Shown: positions 22,062 through 32,324, counted from the stretch's first letter. The stretch is DNA of 64,000 nt from Pseudoips prasinana (GCA_951640165.1 OX621264.1:2609001-2673000); one strand, 5' to 3'. Notes: generated by a model from the sequence alone, not told the origin. A program made the numbers and translations.

Positions 22062-22172
22062 GAATCCATTGTCTCATTCGCTGGATAAGAAGTTTTCGAC
22101 AAGAAGTGCATACAATTATTGTCTCATATCAATCAATCAGTACCAGTATTTTAAAAATATAGGACATACTTC
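22062..22172. repeat. Direct repeat, right copy, flanking SINE-A
   Basis: Second copy of the 21671-21787 segment, starting directly after the SINE poly-A. Differences are few (for example ATAGAACATAC versus ATAGGACATAC). Confidence 0.75.
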
Positions 22173-22174
22173 AA

Positions 22175-22275
22175 CCCCTCTGGTGTTGCAAGTGTCCTTG
22201 GGGGGCGATGATCACTTACCATCAGGTGACCCACTAGCTCATTTGCCTTGTAAATCGATAAAACTACGACTCTTT
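22175..22275 (+). mobile_element. REP-N 3' fragment
   Basis: CCCCTCTGGTGTTGCAAGTG and CACTTACCATCAGGTGACCC. Only the 3' third is present. Confidence 0.65.
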
Positions 22276-22339
22276 TTTTTGAGAAGGGTAATGTGAAAAT
22301 TGGGGTATTAAGAATATTATTACAAGGTAAAACTTTGAG

Positions 22340-22454
22340 CATCCTTGTTCGTATCCTTAACCCAATACGTACGGGGTGTCATTTAAATAGGGTTTTGAGT
22401 TAGGGTTGTCCCGCACGTTTACCTACGACACGAAAAAGGGTGGTTAAATTTCAA
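22340..22454. other. Short unassigned stretch
   Basis: No recognised family. Confidence 0.3.
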
Positions 22455-22895
22455 GTTTGGCTTGTTGGCGTGGTGGGCAAATGCTTGCTTTTCACGTCGG
22501 AGGTCGTGGGATTCCCACCCAGGACTGATATTTGTGTGCATGAACGTGTCTGTTTGTCCTGAGTCTGGGCGTAGTTATCTATATAAGTATGTATTTACAA
22601 AAGAAAAAATAGTATATTTAGTAGGTATATAAGTAATGGTATCAGGCGTTACTTTGCGGAAATCCATAACAATCAAAATACAAAATCAATATGTAGTGTT
22701 AGCGGAATTAACACTACATGTTGATTTTGTATTTTGAGTATATGTAGTATATCAGTTATCTGGTCTATGGAAACCAGATAACTGATATACTATTTTTTAT
22801 GTATGTATTTGCAAAAGAAAACCTATCTGTTATCTGGTTTCCATAATACAAGCTCTGCTTAGTTTGGGATCAGATGGCCGTGTATGAATAATGTC
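22455..22895 (+). mobile_element. SINE-B rearranged with two hairpins
   Basis: Plus strand. The head with TTGGCGTGGTGGGCAAATGC and the normal body run to about 22625. The 3' body recurs in pieces containing a 63-bp inverted repeat (22674-22736) and an inverted repeat of the ATATCAGTTATCTGGT block (22745-22792), before the normal end GGGATCAGATGGCCGTGT. Confidence 0.7.
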
Positions 22896-23039
22896 CCAGG
22901 ATATTATTAAGTTTTAGTCTGTGGTCGGCGTTATTGATCTTAAACGTTATCTATTTACCCCCCTTTTTAAAAAAAGACTTGTTATTAACACAAATAAGTA
23001 AATACAAGTATAAGTACCTACTTCAAATTAATCTCACCC

Positions 23040-23570
23040 CTCTTTTTCAAAATGTACAGTGCCACATACACCGCAGACCTGTTTTTTGATAATAAAGCAC
23101 TGGGAATGCCTGGACATGCAACCTGCAAAAAGTGTCTGCGGGTGGCTATGTCGGACTCGCACCGACTAAACCTAACCTGTTGTGGACTTCTACTCCTTGT
23201 TGGCGCCTGATAGGAGGAGCCCCAGAACGTAGTTATGATGCTCAGGTGCCCCGCTTTTGCGCCATGTCCCAGATAGTCGCGACACTTACCGTGGAAGAGC
23301 TCTGGGTTGCCCTCCCCTATTGGTGACTCCTGCCAATCCGGCATAGCGACGGCCACACAAATCGCTGTCTTCCCGGAGCTGCTTGCACGTGGTGGCAGTA
23401 GAGGACACTTCTCATAATGCCACCGCAGCCGAGGGGAGTTTGGGTACTAGCTGTCACCGCCCTGACGCCTCCTTCGTCTGCGAGCGGGATTAGCTCGTTC
23501 CCGATCCCGCTCGGCGGCCTCCTTCTGGAGCATGACTGCCTCACAGAAGGAGATCACAGCGTGCTATTTG
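23040..23570 (-). pseudogene. GC-rich retroelement remnant (REP-U type)
   Basis: GC content far above the surroundings. The minus strand keeps open frames (23018-23356 and 23317-23544), joined by a stop or frameshift. A charged RDRERANPARRRRRQGG-like stretch suggests an ORF1/gag-like segment. The CTGCAAAAAGTGTCTGCGGG block (23126-23146) recurs at 48553. Family not identified. Confidence 0.4.
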
Positions 23571-23579
23571 TGACGCTAA

Positions 23580-23895
23580 CTTTTTAAGAGAGGTACGGCA
23601 TAGCGTTCATTCGCTCAAAGAGTAGCCCGACTGGGGGAGTACCTCCACCTTACAGAAGACACTCCTTAATAATAACATTAATAATTTTTATGTTGTGTTT
23701 CCGAGTGTGAGTAAGGTCGCCTGAGCTCGTTGGGTTGGAGGGAAGGGTCAGCAACAGTTGTTTGCTGACTCTTAAAGGCCGGAAACGCTCCCGCGACTCC
23801 TCTGGTGTCGCGAGTGTCCATGGGCGGCGGTGCTCATTTACCCCAAAGGTGACCCACTTGCTCGTTTGTCGCCCTCTGATATTATAAAAAAGAAT
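23580..23895 (+). mobile_element. REP-N copy
   Basis: Plus strand. AGAGGTACGGCATAGCGTTC to CACTTGCTCGTTTGTCGCCC and an A-rich tail. One of the longest copies. Confidence 0.72.
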
Positions 23896-24239
23896 GCCCT
23901 TAATTTTTTGTGTAAAATAAATGATATTTTATTAAAATTTTATTTATTACTCCCCTTCTAAATACAGTTCGGATTCTAACGCGCCCAGGGGTCTGTTAGA
24001 TTCCGTTCATGACTGCCTGAGTCCATGGTGATACAGTGCAGACCTAATTATTAATACTTACTCTTCTTCTTGCATGGCGGTTTAAAACAGAGGTTACGTA
24101 CAAACAATTTTAATTATAACAGAAATTACGTGTTTAAATTTATATTAAAACAGAAGTTATATGCACACCTTCAACAAAACAAAGGTTATGTATATATTCA
24201 CCTACAGTAGAGCAGAGGTTAAGTGTAGTTTAACTATTT
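23896..24239. other. Intronic DNA, nothing recognised
   Basis: AT-rich. An AGAGGTTACGT / AGAAATTACGTG / AGAAGTTATATG / AAAGGTTATGTA motif recurs loosely at 24090-24215, a decayed short-period repeat. Confidence 0.4.
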
Positions 24240-24708
24240 TCAGGGTTCCATAGCCAAAGGGTAAAATTTTCACAGATGATGTATTTCTGTTGCCGCTATA
24301 ACAACAAATACTAAGAAACAAAATAAAATAAAACTTGAGAGGTGTCAAGGGACACCCGGATGGAACGAAGTTATTTCTTATTATTTATTATGTACAAAAA
24401 ATCTGTATACACTCAACAAAAATAATCGTCGCGACACCACACTGTTCAATGCGAAATAGAAATGAAAATATCTGGCTTGCTTTCTATAAGAGAGAGAGAG
24501 AGAGACGAGACAGACAGAGAAACATGCGCACGCCGCACAGCTGTCAAATGTGTCGTGACAACTTTGCGTAAGATTTTTTCCGTCTAGCCCCCTTTCACAA
24601 CGCGCGATAAGGAAGGGGGCTCCCATACAACAAACGTGTTTTTTTTTGCTCGTTTATATAGATAATGGTACGGATCCCTTCCGACTCGCACTACGCCTTT
24701 TTTTTTTA
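24240..24708 (+). mobile_element. REP-L split by HINE-K
   Basis: Plus strand. CAGGGTTCCATAGCC and core to AAAATAAAATAAAA at 24331, then HINE-K, then GGGGGCTCCCATACAACAAA to GACTCGCACTACGCC. Confidence 0.75.
24332..24612 (-). mobile_element. HINE-K copy 2
   Basis: Minus strand. Hairpin end CTTGAGAGGTGTCAAGGGAC at left, GA-rich core at 24489-24507, and CGCGCGATAAGGA at right, where the terminal GGAACGAAGTT has been lost. Confidence 0.72.
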
Positions 24709-24714
24709 CTAGTT

Positions 24715-24850
24715 AGTGGAATCTCATGCCACTCGAAAAAAGTATCTACGGATGGGTAAGTCGGACTCGCACTAAACTGCCGCGTATATAGACTTATATT
24801 GGCGCCTGATGGGGGGGAGGCCCAGAATAAGTATATATGGACTTCATTAA
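24715..24850 (+). repeat. REP-U fragment
   Basis: TCTACGGATGGGTAAGTCGG ... TTGGCGCCTGATGGGG, a decayed match to 23128-23225 and 48555-48640. Confidence 0.5.
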
Positions 24851-24874
24851 TTAGAATCAATAACAAACCTAAAC

Positions 24875-25085
24875 ATATTCTCCATGACAATAACTTAATA
24901 CAAGCTAGCTAAATATCACTACTATTATAAAATATTTTTTTTAAATGTTTTAACAATCCGTGTACCTAAATATCTATAATAAGTAACTAGAAATAATAAC
25001 TGTATAACTACAAACATGTTCTGACTATTTACAAGCGCTTTTTTATAAGTCTACGTGAATAAAAACCTTTTTTATTTTATTTATT
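24875..25085 (+). mobile_element. LINE-P 3' end
   Basis: Plus strand. GACAATAACTTAATACAAGC to CTACGTGAATAAAAACC and tail. Confidence 0.65.
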
Positions 25086-25151
25086 TTATAACTATTACCT
25101 TCATAATGTTTTTTTTTTATTATTTTTAATATATTTCTTTTACAATTGTAT

Positions 25152-25531
25152 GATGATGATGGTGATGACGTCTTCCCGGCCGAATTTCGACCACGGCGGC
25201 CAGTCTTAATGGAGATTAGCCAATTGCGCAGGACATATTATAGTGCACAAGTGTGTGCGCAAACACAGGGGCACTTTCTATTCCATCACTCATGATCCGA
25301 TGGGACGCCTAGCGACACGACCAGAAAGAGTCAGGTACAGGACCGACGGCTTTACGTGCTCTCCGAGGCATGGGGGTATAATACCGCCAACTCCCAGACT
25401 TCGGGCTGATACTGAGAAATTTCTTTTTATGAAAAAGTCCCAAAATCACTTTTTGTCCCGACCCAGGATTTGAACCCAGGACATCATTGTCTGCGGTTGA
25501 ACACCCTACCGCTGGACCGACGAGGCAGTCA
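25152..25531 (-). mobile_element. SINE-C, near full length
   Basis: Minus strand. Head at 25455-25531 with TGCCTCGTCGGTCCAGCGGT and a GGGTTCAAATCCTGGG B box. A short GATGATG tail at left joins SINE-C to the ATG-tail type of 3' end. Confidence 0.8.
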
Positions 25532-25548
25532 CACTTTTATAACATACC

Positions 25549-25860
25549 AGCTGTGCCCGCGACTTCGTCGGCGTGTTATTTAGTTTTTTTTTGTTTATTA
25601 GTTAAATAAAAGACTTTTTCTAAAATAAAAGTAGCCTAAGTTACTCATTATTACATCAGCTACCTGCCAATAAAAGTCCCGTTAAAATCGGTCCAGCCGT
25701 TTCAGAGATTAGCCGGAACAAACAGACAGACAGACAGACAAAACTTGTAAAAAATGTTATTTTGGTGTATGTACCGTATATATATTCATATTTATGTAGT
25801 AAAAACCGGTTATTTCAATATTACAAACAGACACTCCAATTTTATTTATTTGTATAGATA
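25549..25860. mobile_element. REP-T (AGCTGTGCCCGCGACTTCGT type)
   Basis: Starts AGCTGTGCCCGCGACTTCGT and contains GTTAAAATCGGTCCAGCCGT. It ends near TATTTGTATAGAT. A very common lepidopteran dispersed sequence; the mechanism is not clear from one copy. Confidence 0.6.
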
Positions 25861-26020
25861 AGTAATCTCGCCAAACGTAAACGTATTGAAAATTATGATC
25901 ATAATGTAAAGGATCCCACTCAGATCCAAGACTACACTCTGATACAAGATTCGCTTCTATAACTCCAAGCTAAGTTAGATCATTACATTTCGAGGTCGGT
26001 CGTTGCAGCGAATACGAGAC

Positions 26021-26135
26021 AAAAAACCGGCCAATGCGAAAGGCACAATGCTGCGTAGAGGTTCCGTACAGTAAATATGGAGCTTACGCGGCCAGTCTCA
26101 GTGTAGACTAGCCAATTGCACAGGACATATTATAG
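26021..26135 (-). mobile_element. Small REP-L and SINE-C fragments
   Basis: AAAAACCGGCCAATGCGAAA and GAGGTTCCGTACAG (26021-26070) are a REP-L end. CGCGGCCAGTCTCAGTGTAG to GGACATATTATAGT (26078-26135) is a SINE-C 3' fragment, minus strand. Confidence 0.5.
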
Positions 26136-26159
26136 TCAAGGTTCAATAACAAATATAAT

Positions 26160-26400
26160 AATAATAATATCTCGGGACAATGTCACACAGATCATCCTAG
26201 CCCCAAACTAAGCAAAGCTTGTACTATGGGTACCAGGCGACGATATACATACTTATATAGATAGATAAATACTTAGAAAAAACATCCATGACTCAGAAAC
26301 AAATATTCGTGCTCATCACACAAATATTTGCACTTACCGGGATTCGAACCCAGGACCACCATCTTCGTAGGCAGGAGCACTACCAACTAGGCTACGGTGA
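26160..26400 (-). mobile_element. SINE-A
   Basis: Minus strand. B-box region GGGATTCGAACCCAGGACC and A box CCAACTAGGCTA (inverse) near 26340-26400. ATT/ATA tail at left. Confidence 0.82.
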
Positions 26401-26468
26401 ATAGATATTGGAAAACCCGATTTTTTATCCCACCTTAAAAAACAGAAATATTTTTATTATATCTTTAC

Positions 26469-26927
26469 CTAGCTGTGCCCCGCGGTTTTACCCGAATTAA
26501 ACTTTATTAATTATACCCTATGTTATTCGGATATATAAGCTATATTAATACAAAGTTTCATCAAAATCCGTCCGGTAGTTTAGGGGGAAAAAATAAAAAA
26601 AATTGAGAGGTGTCAAGGGACACCCGGATGGAACGAAGTTATTTCTTATTATGTACAAAAAACCTGTATACACTCAACAAAAATAATTGTCGCCACACCA
26701 CACTGTTCAATGCGAAATAGAAATGAAAATATCTGGCTTGCTTTCTATAAGAGAGAGACAGACAGAGAAACATGCGCACGCCGCTCAGCTGCAAAAAGTG
26801 TCGTGACAACTTTTCGTAACAATTTTTTCCGTCTAGCCCCCTTTCACAACGCGCGATAAGGAACTTCGTTCCAAAAAGTAACAAACATACACACTCACAA
26901 ACTTTCGCCTTTATAATATTAGTGTGA
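26469..26927 (-). mobile_element. Hel-S split by HINE-K
   Basis: Minus strand. CTAG at 26469 and hairpin at left. 5' end at right (TCACACTAATATT, 26927) with flanking T. A HINE-K lies inside. Confidence 0.78.
26604..26872 (-). mobile_element. HINE-K copy 3, inside Hel-S
   Basis: Minus strand, both ends present: GAGAGGTGTCAAGGGACACC hairpin at left and GGAACTTCGTTCC at right. GA-rich core at 26752-26760. Confidence 0.75.
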
Positions 26928-26939
26928 TGTTCTTCTGAT

Positions 26940-27125
26940 CATATTCGACCACGGCGGCCAGTCTCTATGGAGAATATAGACATTATAGTGCACAAATGTG
27001 TGCGCAAACACAGGGGAACTTACTATTCCATCACTCTCATGATCCGATGTGTCGACCAGGGACGCGAACGGAAAGAGGTCAGGTACACAACCGACGGCTT
27101 TACGTGTTCTCCGAAGCACGGGGGC
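26940..27125 (-). mobile_element. SINE-C 3' part
   Basis: Minus strand, CCACGGCGGCCAGTC to CGGCTTTACGTGTTCTCCGA. Head missing. Confidence 0.6.
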
Positions 27126-27129
27126 ATTA

Positions 27130-27222
27130 TCCTATACCTCCATCTTACAAAAGGCCTTCCTTAATAATAACATTAATTAGGTACTCAATCAGTGCAATTA
27201 GTAACTCAAAGAGTGAGGTCGC
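27130..27222 (+). mobile_element. REP-N relic
   Basis: TACCTCCATCTTACAAAAGG ... CTTAATAATAACATTAATTA and AGTGAGGTCGCCAGAG. A short decayed fragment. Confidence 0.45.
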
Positions 27223-27467
27223 CAGAGGCTCAACCGGCTAAGTCGCCGAACATCGATTTTTTAAATGGCGTTCAAATAAATAAAGGTTAAAATGACTTAA
27301 TCAATCGTTAAATCGGCTTCCATGAGCACATGTGACGTCATAAAAGGTCCGGAATCGATTGTCAACGTTGAAGCCGATTTAACGATTGATAAAGTAATTT
27401 TTAACCTTTATTTATTTGAACGCCATTTAGGAAATCGATGTTCGGCGACTTAGCCGATAGAGCCCCA
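27223..27467. mobile_element. MITE-M foldback element
   Basis: Inverted repeats as at 16199. The loop contains GTGACGTCA. Termini CAGAGGCTCAACCGGC and inverse GCCGATAGAGCCCC. Confidence 0.8.
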
Positions 27468-28487
27468 GGTTCTACCAATGGAAGTCCATTTAAAAGTGCC
27501 CCAAGGAAAAGAGAGTACCTTCGTTTGCGTCTCCATTGAGATTGGCCGTCACAGCCGCTACTTACGGAACCCTAACATTTAAGTAAAAGAGGTATGTACG
27601 TGTTTAAGAAAATGTTTGTCTTTTTGTGTGCTACTCACGTACGGAACGATTGCATTGTGAAGTAATAAATAAATGTTTCTCAAATGCTGAGAAAATATAT
27701 ATTCGAAAGTTTTAAGATTGAGTAAAAATCTACGATTTAAAGCAGGGCATTCCACGAATTTTCGTGATAATTCTTTTGTTGTTCTCAAGTAATAATCAGC
27801 GGTAGGAAATAGCAGCGCATTCCACAACCTTTTTAAATTAATAATTTGCTGTTCAAGATCAAGTAATAATCAGCGGCTGGAAAAAGCAGCGCATTCCACA
27901 AGTTTTCGTGTTTAATATTATATATGTATAACAAAATTTCGTGTACTCCGGTGTTGTTGACTTTTACAAATTACAGTGTATATAAACGCCATTGTGCTTC
28001 ATTTAAGTTGAATTGTACTACTTGCCATATTCCCACTACACAGCGCGCTGGGTGTTGTTGACTTTCACATCTTACATAATGTCATCATTCTCTATAAATG
28101 ATATTATCCTACATTGAGGTTGGATTATATAGTTTTCCACATTCCAACTACAGAGACTGCTGGGTGTTGTTGACTATTACAAAAAAATAAACTACGAAAC
28201 GAAGTGTGCTGGGCATTGTTGACTTTTACAACGTATTTGTAACCTAGTGGCAGTAGTCTTTGCTAAGTGGAAGTGAATATTTTTAATTGTTCTCAGCAAA
28301 AAAGAACCTTATTTACATTTAATTATCTTAATAGCTTTAATTACGGGACTTACTTGACCATATTTGATGATTTTACAATTTAACTTCGATACCACAGAGT
28401 GACAAAATCGATAGACGTGACACTTTTATTGAGAAGGTGTAAAATTAAAAAACGTATTTTATTTACGAATTGATACGTGTGGACAGT
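27468..28487. repeat. Region of dispersed short direct repeats
   Basis: GCTGGGTGTTGTTGACTTTC-like blocks occur at about 27952 (degenerate), 28048, 28149 and 28206. AATAATCAGCGGCTGGAAAA-like blocks occur at about 27790 and 27863, each followed by GCAGCGCATTCCACAA. No ORF or known family. Confidence 0.5.
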
Positions 28488-28692
28488 GGATACCCTAGTG
28501 TCAGAGTTGTTCAAGCCGCCTGTTGCTTAATGGCTACAACCGGGATCAACAATTAACGTGCCCTCCGAAGCACGGAGACGCTCAGAAATTAAACCACTTT
28601 GGCGGTCACCCATCTATGGACTGACCCCGAGCTTAGTTGCTTCATCTCGCCAATCACTTAGACCAGTCAGAGCATCTAGCTATGAGCGTCTC
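28488..28692 (-). mobile_element. SINE-5S (5S rRNA-like head)
   Basis: Minus strand reads GCAACTAAGCTCGGGGTCAG and ATAGATGGGTGACC, matching the internal promoter region of 5S rRNA (GTTAAGCAAC...GATGGGTGACC). The body continues with TTTCTGAGCGTCTCCGTGCT. It is not a 5S gene: only the ICR-like part resembles 5S. Confidence 0.65.
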
Positions 28693-28694
28693 AA

Positions 28695-29005
28695 TCTATA
28701 CATATAATAAAATCGTAGGAAAGTCAAAACTGTACATTGAACATTTTTTAAAAAGGATACTTGGGGCGTGATCTACAATCGATATCGAAACCAAAAATAT
28801 TGTTTTTATAATTTTTGTCTGTTTGTCTGTATGTATGTCCGGGCTAAACTCAAAAAGTACTGCATGGATTTAATTCAAATTGCATGAATGTTACTAAGAG
28901 GTCGGGTCAACATATAGGCTACATATTATCACGCTATCACCTACAGGGGAGGAGCTGTGATCATTTATAAAGTTTAACGCAGGTAAAACCGCAGGGCACA
29001 GCTAG
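28695..29005 (+). mobile_element. Hel-L Helitron
   Basis: TCTATACATATAATAAAATC to CGCAGGGCACAGCTAG|T, hairpin one base off. Flanks A and T. Confidence 0.84.
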
Positions 29006-29013
29006 TGATTTAT

Positions 29014-29252
29014 AATAATAACCTGGGACATTATCCCAAACTAAGCAGAGCTTGTACCTACTATGGAAACTTGTTAACTGATATATTACGTATACTACTT
29101 TTCTTTTGTAAATACATACTTATATAGATAATTACACCCAGACTCAGGACAAACAGACGTGTTCATGCACACAAATATCTGTCCTGGGTGGGAATAGAAC
29201 CCACGACCTGCGGCGTGAAAGGCAAGCATTTACCAACCACGCCAACCGGCCA
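29014..29252 (-). mobile_element. SINE-B
   Basis: Minus strand. Head with GCCGGTTGGCGTGGTTGGTA near 29233-29252 and B box GTGGGTTCTATTCCCACC. Confidence 0.8.
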
Positions 29253-29280
29253 TAATCACTTATATTTCAATGCAATTTTT

Positions 29281-29455
29281 TTCCGTGATTATTCCTGCGT
29301 GGAGTGTCCGATTAGTACGAATTCAAATTTATGCGCTCACATAGTCACTACTCACTACGACTGTGTCAAACTTGAAGAAGATCGGTTCAGCCGTTTAGGA
29401 GGTGTGCGACCAGGAGCAAAGTACATGAGTCGCCTTAGAAAGAGCTTCGTTTAAC
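29281..29455 (-). repeat. Dispersed repeat shared with 36398-36500
   Basis: Minus strand AACGAAGCTCTTTCTAAGGC, then AACCGATCTTCTTCAAG. The same order of blocks occurs on the plus strand at 36398-36500. Confidence 0.55.
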
Positions 29456-29606
29456 CACAGCTCAACTGAATTCTATTAGCTGACGTCACATCCGGTCGTG
29501 CGTACGTGAGGCTAATAAATTAACTTATAATCCATTAGAAAGTAAAGTTGTCACCTCAGAAGCCGCTCAGTGAATACTCCACCCCCATGAGACTACTTTG
29601 ATTTAA

Positions 29607-29880
29607 TAATAATGTCCTTCTAACCGAATTTTGGTCATGCGACCAGTCTTAATAGAGATTAGCCATCTGCGCGGGACATTGCACTTACTATTCCATCACT
29701 CTCATGATTCGATGGCACGCTTAGCGAGCCGACCGGAAAGAGGTCAGGTACAGGACCGACGGCTTAACGTGCTCTTCGAGGCACGGGGGTATAATACCGC
29801 CAACTCCCAGACTTCTGGCGGATGCTAAGATTTTTTTTCTTTTTTACAGAAAAGTCCCAAAATCAATTTTGGCCCGACCC
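29607..29880 (-). mobile_element. SINE-C without head
   Basis: Minus strand body from ATAATAATGTCC to CAATTTTGGCCCGACCC. The tRNA-like head is missing at the right. Confidence 0.7.
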
Positions 29881-30289
29881 TTTGAATATTAAGTAATTAG
29901 CGATACCTTAAAAGTGCTCTTCAGATAAAAAAAAACTGCCACTTCTACTGAGTTTTGTAATCTATGTTCCGTTCTGAACCTACAAAACAACTGGCAAAAA
30001 CATCGCCGTCTCGCTCACTCGTATGACTCTGTCTCTTTCGTGCCTTGTTCAATTTTATATTTATTGATTCACAGTGTACCGTTAGCATATAAAGTGGTTT
30101 TTGTTTTTTTTTCTTTCGGATCGCAAATTAGTTAATTTTTTTAGTTAGTTTTTGGATTAGTTAAATGTTTTGGATAATGGTGGGTATATTTATTTGATTG
30201 ATAAAAGAATGTAGATCACGTTACATTCGATTTAAATGATTTATTCAACTGTATGTTTTTTGCATATAGGTATATAACGCGATTTGACG
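29881..30289. other. Intronic DNA, nothing recognised
   Basis: No recognised family. Confidence 0.4.
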
Positions 30290-30382
30290 GTCACCGTAGC
30301 CTAGCTGGTAGTGCTCCTGCCTACGAAGCTGGTGGTCCTGGGTTAGAATCCCGGTTAGTGCAAATATTTGTGTGATGAGCAC
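30290..30382 (+). mobile_element. SINE-A 5' part fused to SINE-C
   Basis: Head with A box TAGCCTAGCTGG and B box GGTTAGAATCC to GATGAGCACG, then abrupt switch to SINE-C body at about 30385. Confidence 0.7.
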
Positions 30383-30384
30383 GG

Positions 30385-30665
30385 ACTCAGACTAAAAATT
30401 GTTTTCGGGATTATTAAGAATTTCTCAGTGTCAGCCCGAAGTAGCTGAGTGTAGGCGGTATTATGCCTCGGAGAGCACTTAATGCCGTTGATCCTGTACC
30501 TGATCTCTTTCCGGTCGTGTCGCTAGTTCGCGCATCGGATCATGAGCGTGATGGCATAGAAAGTGCTCCTATGTTTGCGCACCCACTTGTGCACTATAAT
30601 ATGTTCCGCGCAGATGGCTAGACTCCATAGAGACTGGCTACCGTGGCCGAAATACGATTGTCTCA
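30385..30665 (+). mobile_element. SINE-C 3' part
   Basis: Plus strand. ATTTCTCAGTGTCAGCCCGA to GACTGGCTACCGTGGCCGAA. Confidence 0.65.
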
Positions 30666-30667
30666 AG

Positions 30668-30778
30668 ATCATCATCATCATAATATCAGACAAAGACGTC
30701 CACTGCTGGTCAAAGGGCTCCCCCAAAGATCTCCACAATTGCTGGTCTTGCGCTACCCGCACTCAGCGGTTTCCAGCA
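30668..30778 (-). mobile_element. ATG-tail element fragment
   Basis: Minus strand. (ATC)n at left, GACAAAGACGTCCACTGCTG, then CTTGCGCTACCCGCACTCAG. Truncated by the following LINE end. Confidence 0.65.
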
Positions 30779-30779
30779 T

Positions 30780-31320
30780 ATTTAATCATAATCATAATCA
30801 TCATAATAATCTTTGTTCACAGAATACAGGTTAAAAGTACAAGTTGTTACAGTGTTGGTATAGTGCTCTATATTCTACCTTAAAATAAGGCATGTGTACA
30901 GTATTTTTTATTTTTACATCATCTTAAATAGTATTCAAGAATCAGTATATACATTATAACCACACATTGCATTGCATTAAAATAACAATTCATTAAATTA
31001 AACAGTAAAATAATGTCAAAAGTAACAAAATTATATCCAAAGTAGCAAAATAATGTCAAATAAGTATAATGGGATTGAAAAAATAAGGTCAATGCATAGT
31101 GTAAGTGTCAAAAAATATTGTCAGTTTTCAAAATGCTATTATTAAATCAAAGAATAAAAATTATTAAAAATTATAATTTACCATTTAAATAGTCTACTAC
31201 ATTATAATAGAATTTATTGATCAACAAGATCTTAAGCTCTTTCTTAAAAGTTGATAAGTCATCCATACCTTTTAGATTTTTGGGCAGTTTATTAAATATT
31301 TTTGGAGCCATATGATATGC
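30780..31320 (-). pseudogene. LINE ORF C-terminus (APKIFNKLPKNLKG) and 3' UTR
   Basis: Minus strand, coding to stop at about 31176: HMAPKIFNKLPKNLKGMDDL, then STFKKELKILLINKFYYNVV. This is the standard last block of CR1/Jockey-like LINE proteins. The 3' UTR of about 400 bp ends in (ATTATG)n at 30780-30805. 5'-truncated; a stop lies just upstream of the block. Confidence 0.68.
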
Positions 31321-31389
31321 TTTTATTGATCAGAGCTGTATTAGTTTACTGTGACAATATGTAGTAAAAATATTAGACTTAAACTAGAT

Positions 31390-31615
31390 AATTAAACATA
31401 ATCTCTTGACAATAACTTGATACGAGCTAGCTAACTATCATTGCTATAATAAAATAAATTTTATAAATGTTTTCATGAAATATGTACCTAAATATCTATG
31501 TTACTAGAAATAATAATGTATACAACTATATTACTACAAACATGTTCTGACTATTTACAAGCGCTTTTGTAAAGTCTACGTGAATAAAAAACTTTTTTAT
31601 TTTTATTTATTTATT
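31390..31615 (+). mobile_element. LINE-P 3' end
   Basis: Plus strand. TTGACAATAACTTGATACGA to CTACGTGAATAAAAAAC. Confidence 0.65.
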
Positions 31616-31624
31616 TTAGAGCAT

Positions 31625-31760
31625 ACACAATCGGTTTTATTTCATTATCATCAGTTTCATGGGCATAGGTCCCCCCCCAAAGGTTTCTACAACGATCCAG
31701 TTTGGAGAGCTTTGCTTTAGTCACTGCGCTTGACATGGGAGTTGGCCACTGCAGTTAAGT
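31625..31760 (+). repeat. REP-V fragment
   Basis: GGGCATAGGTCCCCCCCCAA, then CAGTTTGGAGAGCTTTGC. Shared with 32510-32600, where it continues to TTAGTCGCCTTGCACGACAC, a common lepidopteran LINE 3' motif. Confidence 0.55.
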
Positions 31761-31777
31761 GCTAGCTAGTACACAGT

Positions 31778-32170
31778 AATGCTCATAGCTGCATGCTCTC
31801 TCTGGTCCATAAGTGATCGTCAAGGTTAAGCAACTAGGCTCGCGGTCAGTCCATAGATGGGTGACCACCAAAGTGGTTTAATTTCTGAGCCCCTCCGTGC
31901 AGGGCACGTGAAGCTGTCGGTCCCGGTTGTAGTCATTAGACAACAGTCGTTAAGCCATGTCAGAGGCCTACTGGGCGGTAGAGAAAGAGTCCTTTTCTTA
32001 CCCCTCCTTGTTTCTTTCTGATTGAATTCGTTGCGGGATCCAAGATAGTTAAACCGATTCCTCGGGACATGGCTGAGCCTCACCGCTCAGTGTCATTTCA
32101 TTGTGTGCCACTGTTGATCCTGGCTTACAGGAGTTGCAGTGGTGGGTAAGAGGGAGGGACTAGTCCCGAT
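31778..32170 (+). mobile_element. SINE-5S, longest copy
   Basis: Plus strand. Head AAGTGATCGTCAAGGTTAAG ... ATAGATGGGTGACC lies in 5S box A/C order (31808-31864). The body includes GTTGCGGGATCCAAGATAG and CACCGCTCAGTGTCATTTC. It ends with TGATCCTGGCTTACAGGAG ... GGGAGGGACTAGTC, which is the unit of the 10147 minisatellite. Confidence 0.68.
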
Positions 32171-32324
32171 CTATATGCTGACAGCAGTAACGTTGCTTTA
32201 CCTCCGATCGTTACCTGCCCATACGATAAGTAATTAAGTTGTCTGGTTGCCACAGTACAGGCGCTTCATCTGATGACAGTGTCATTGTCCCAAGATAAAC
32301 ATTTACTTATTATAGGCATATTGT

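Noticed and set aside
28600..28690. A 5S rRNA gene
   Set aside because: Only the internal promoter-like block matches; the 5' and 3' stems of 5S are not present and a SINE body follows.
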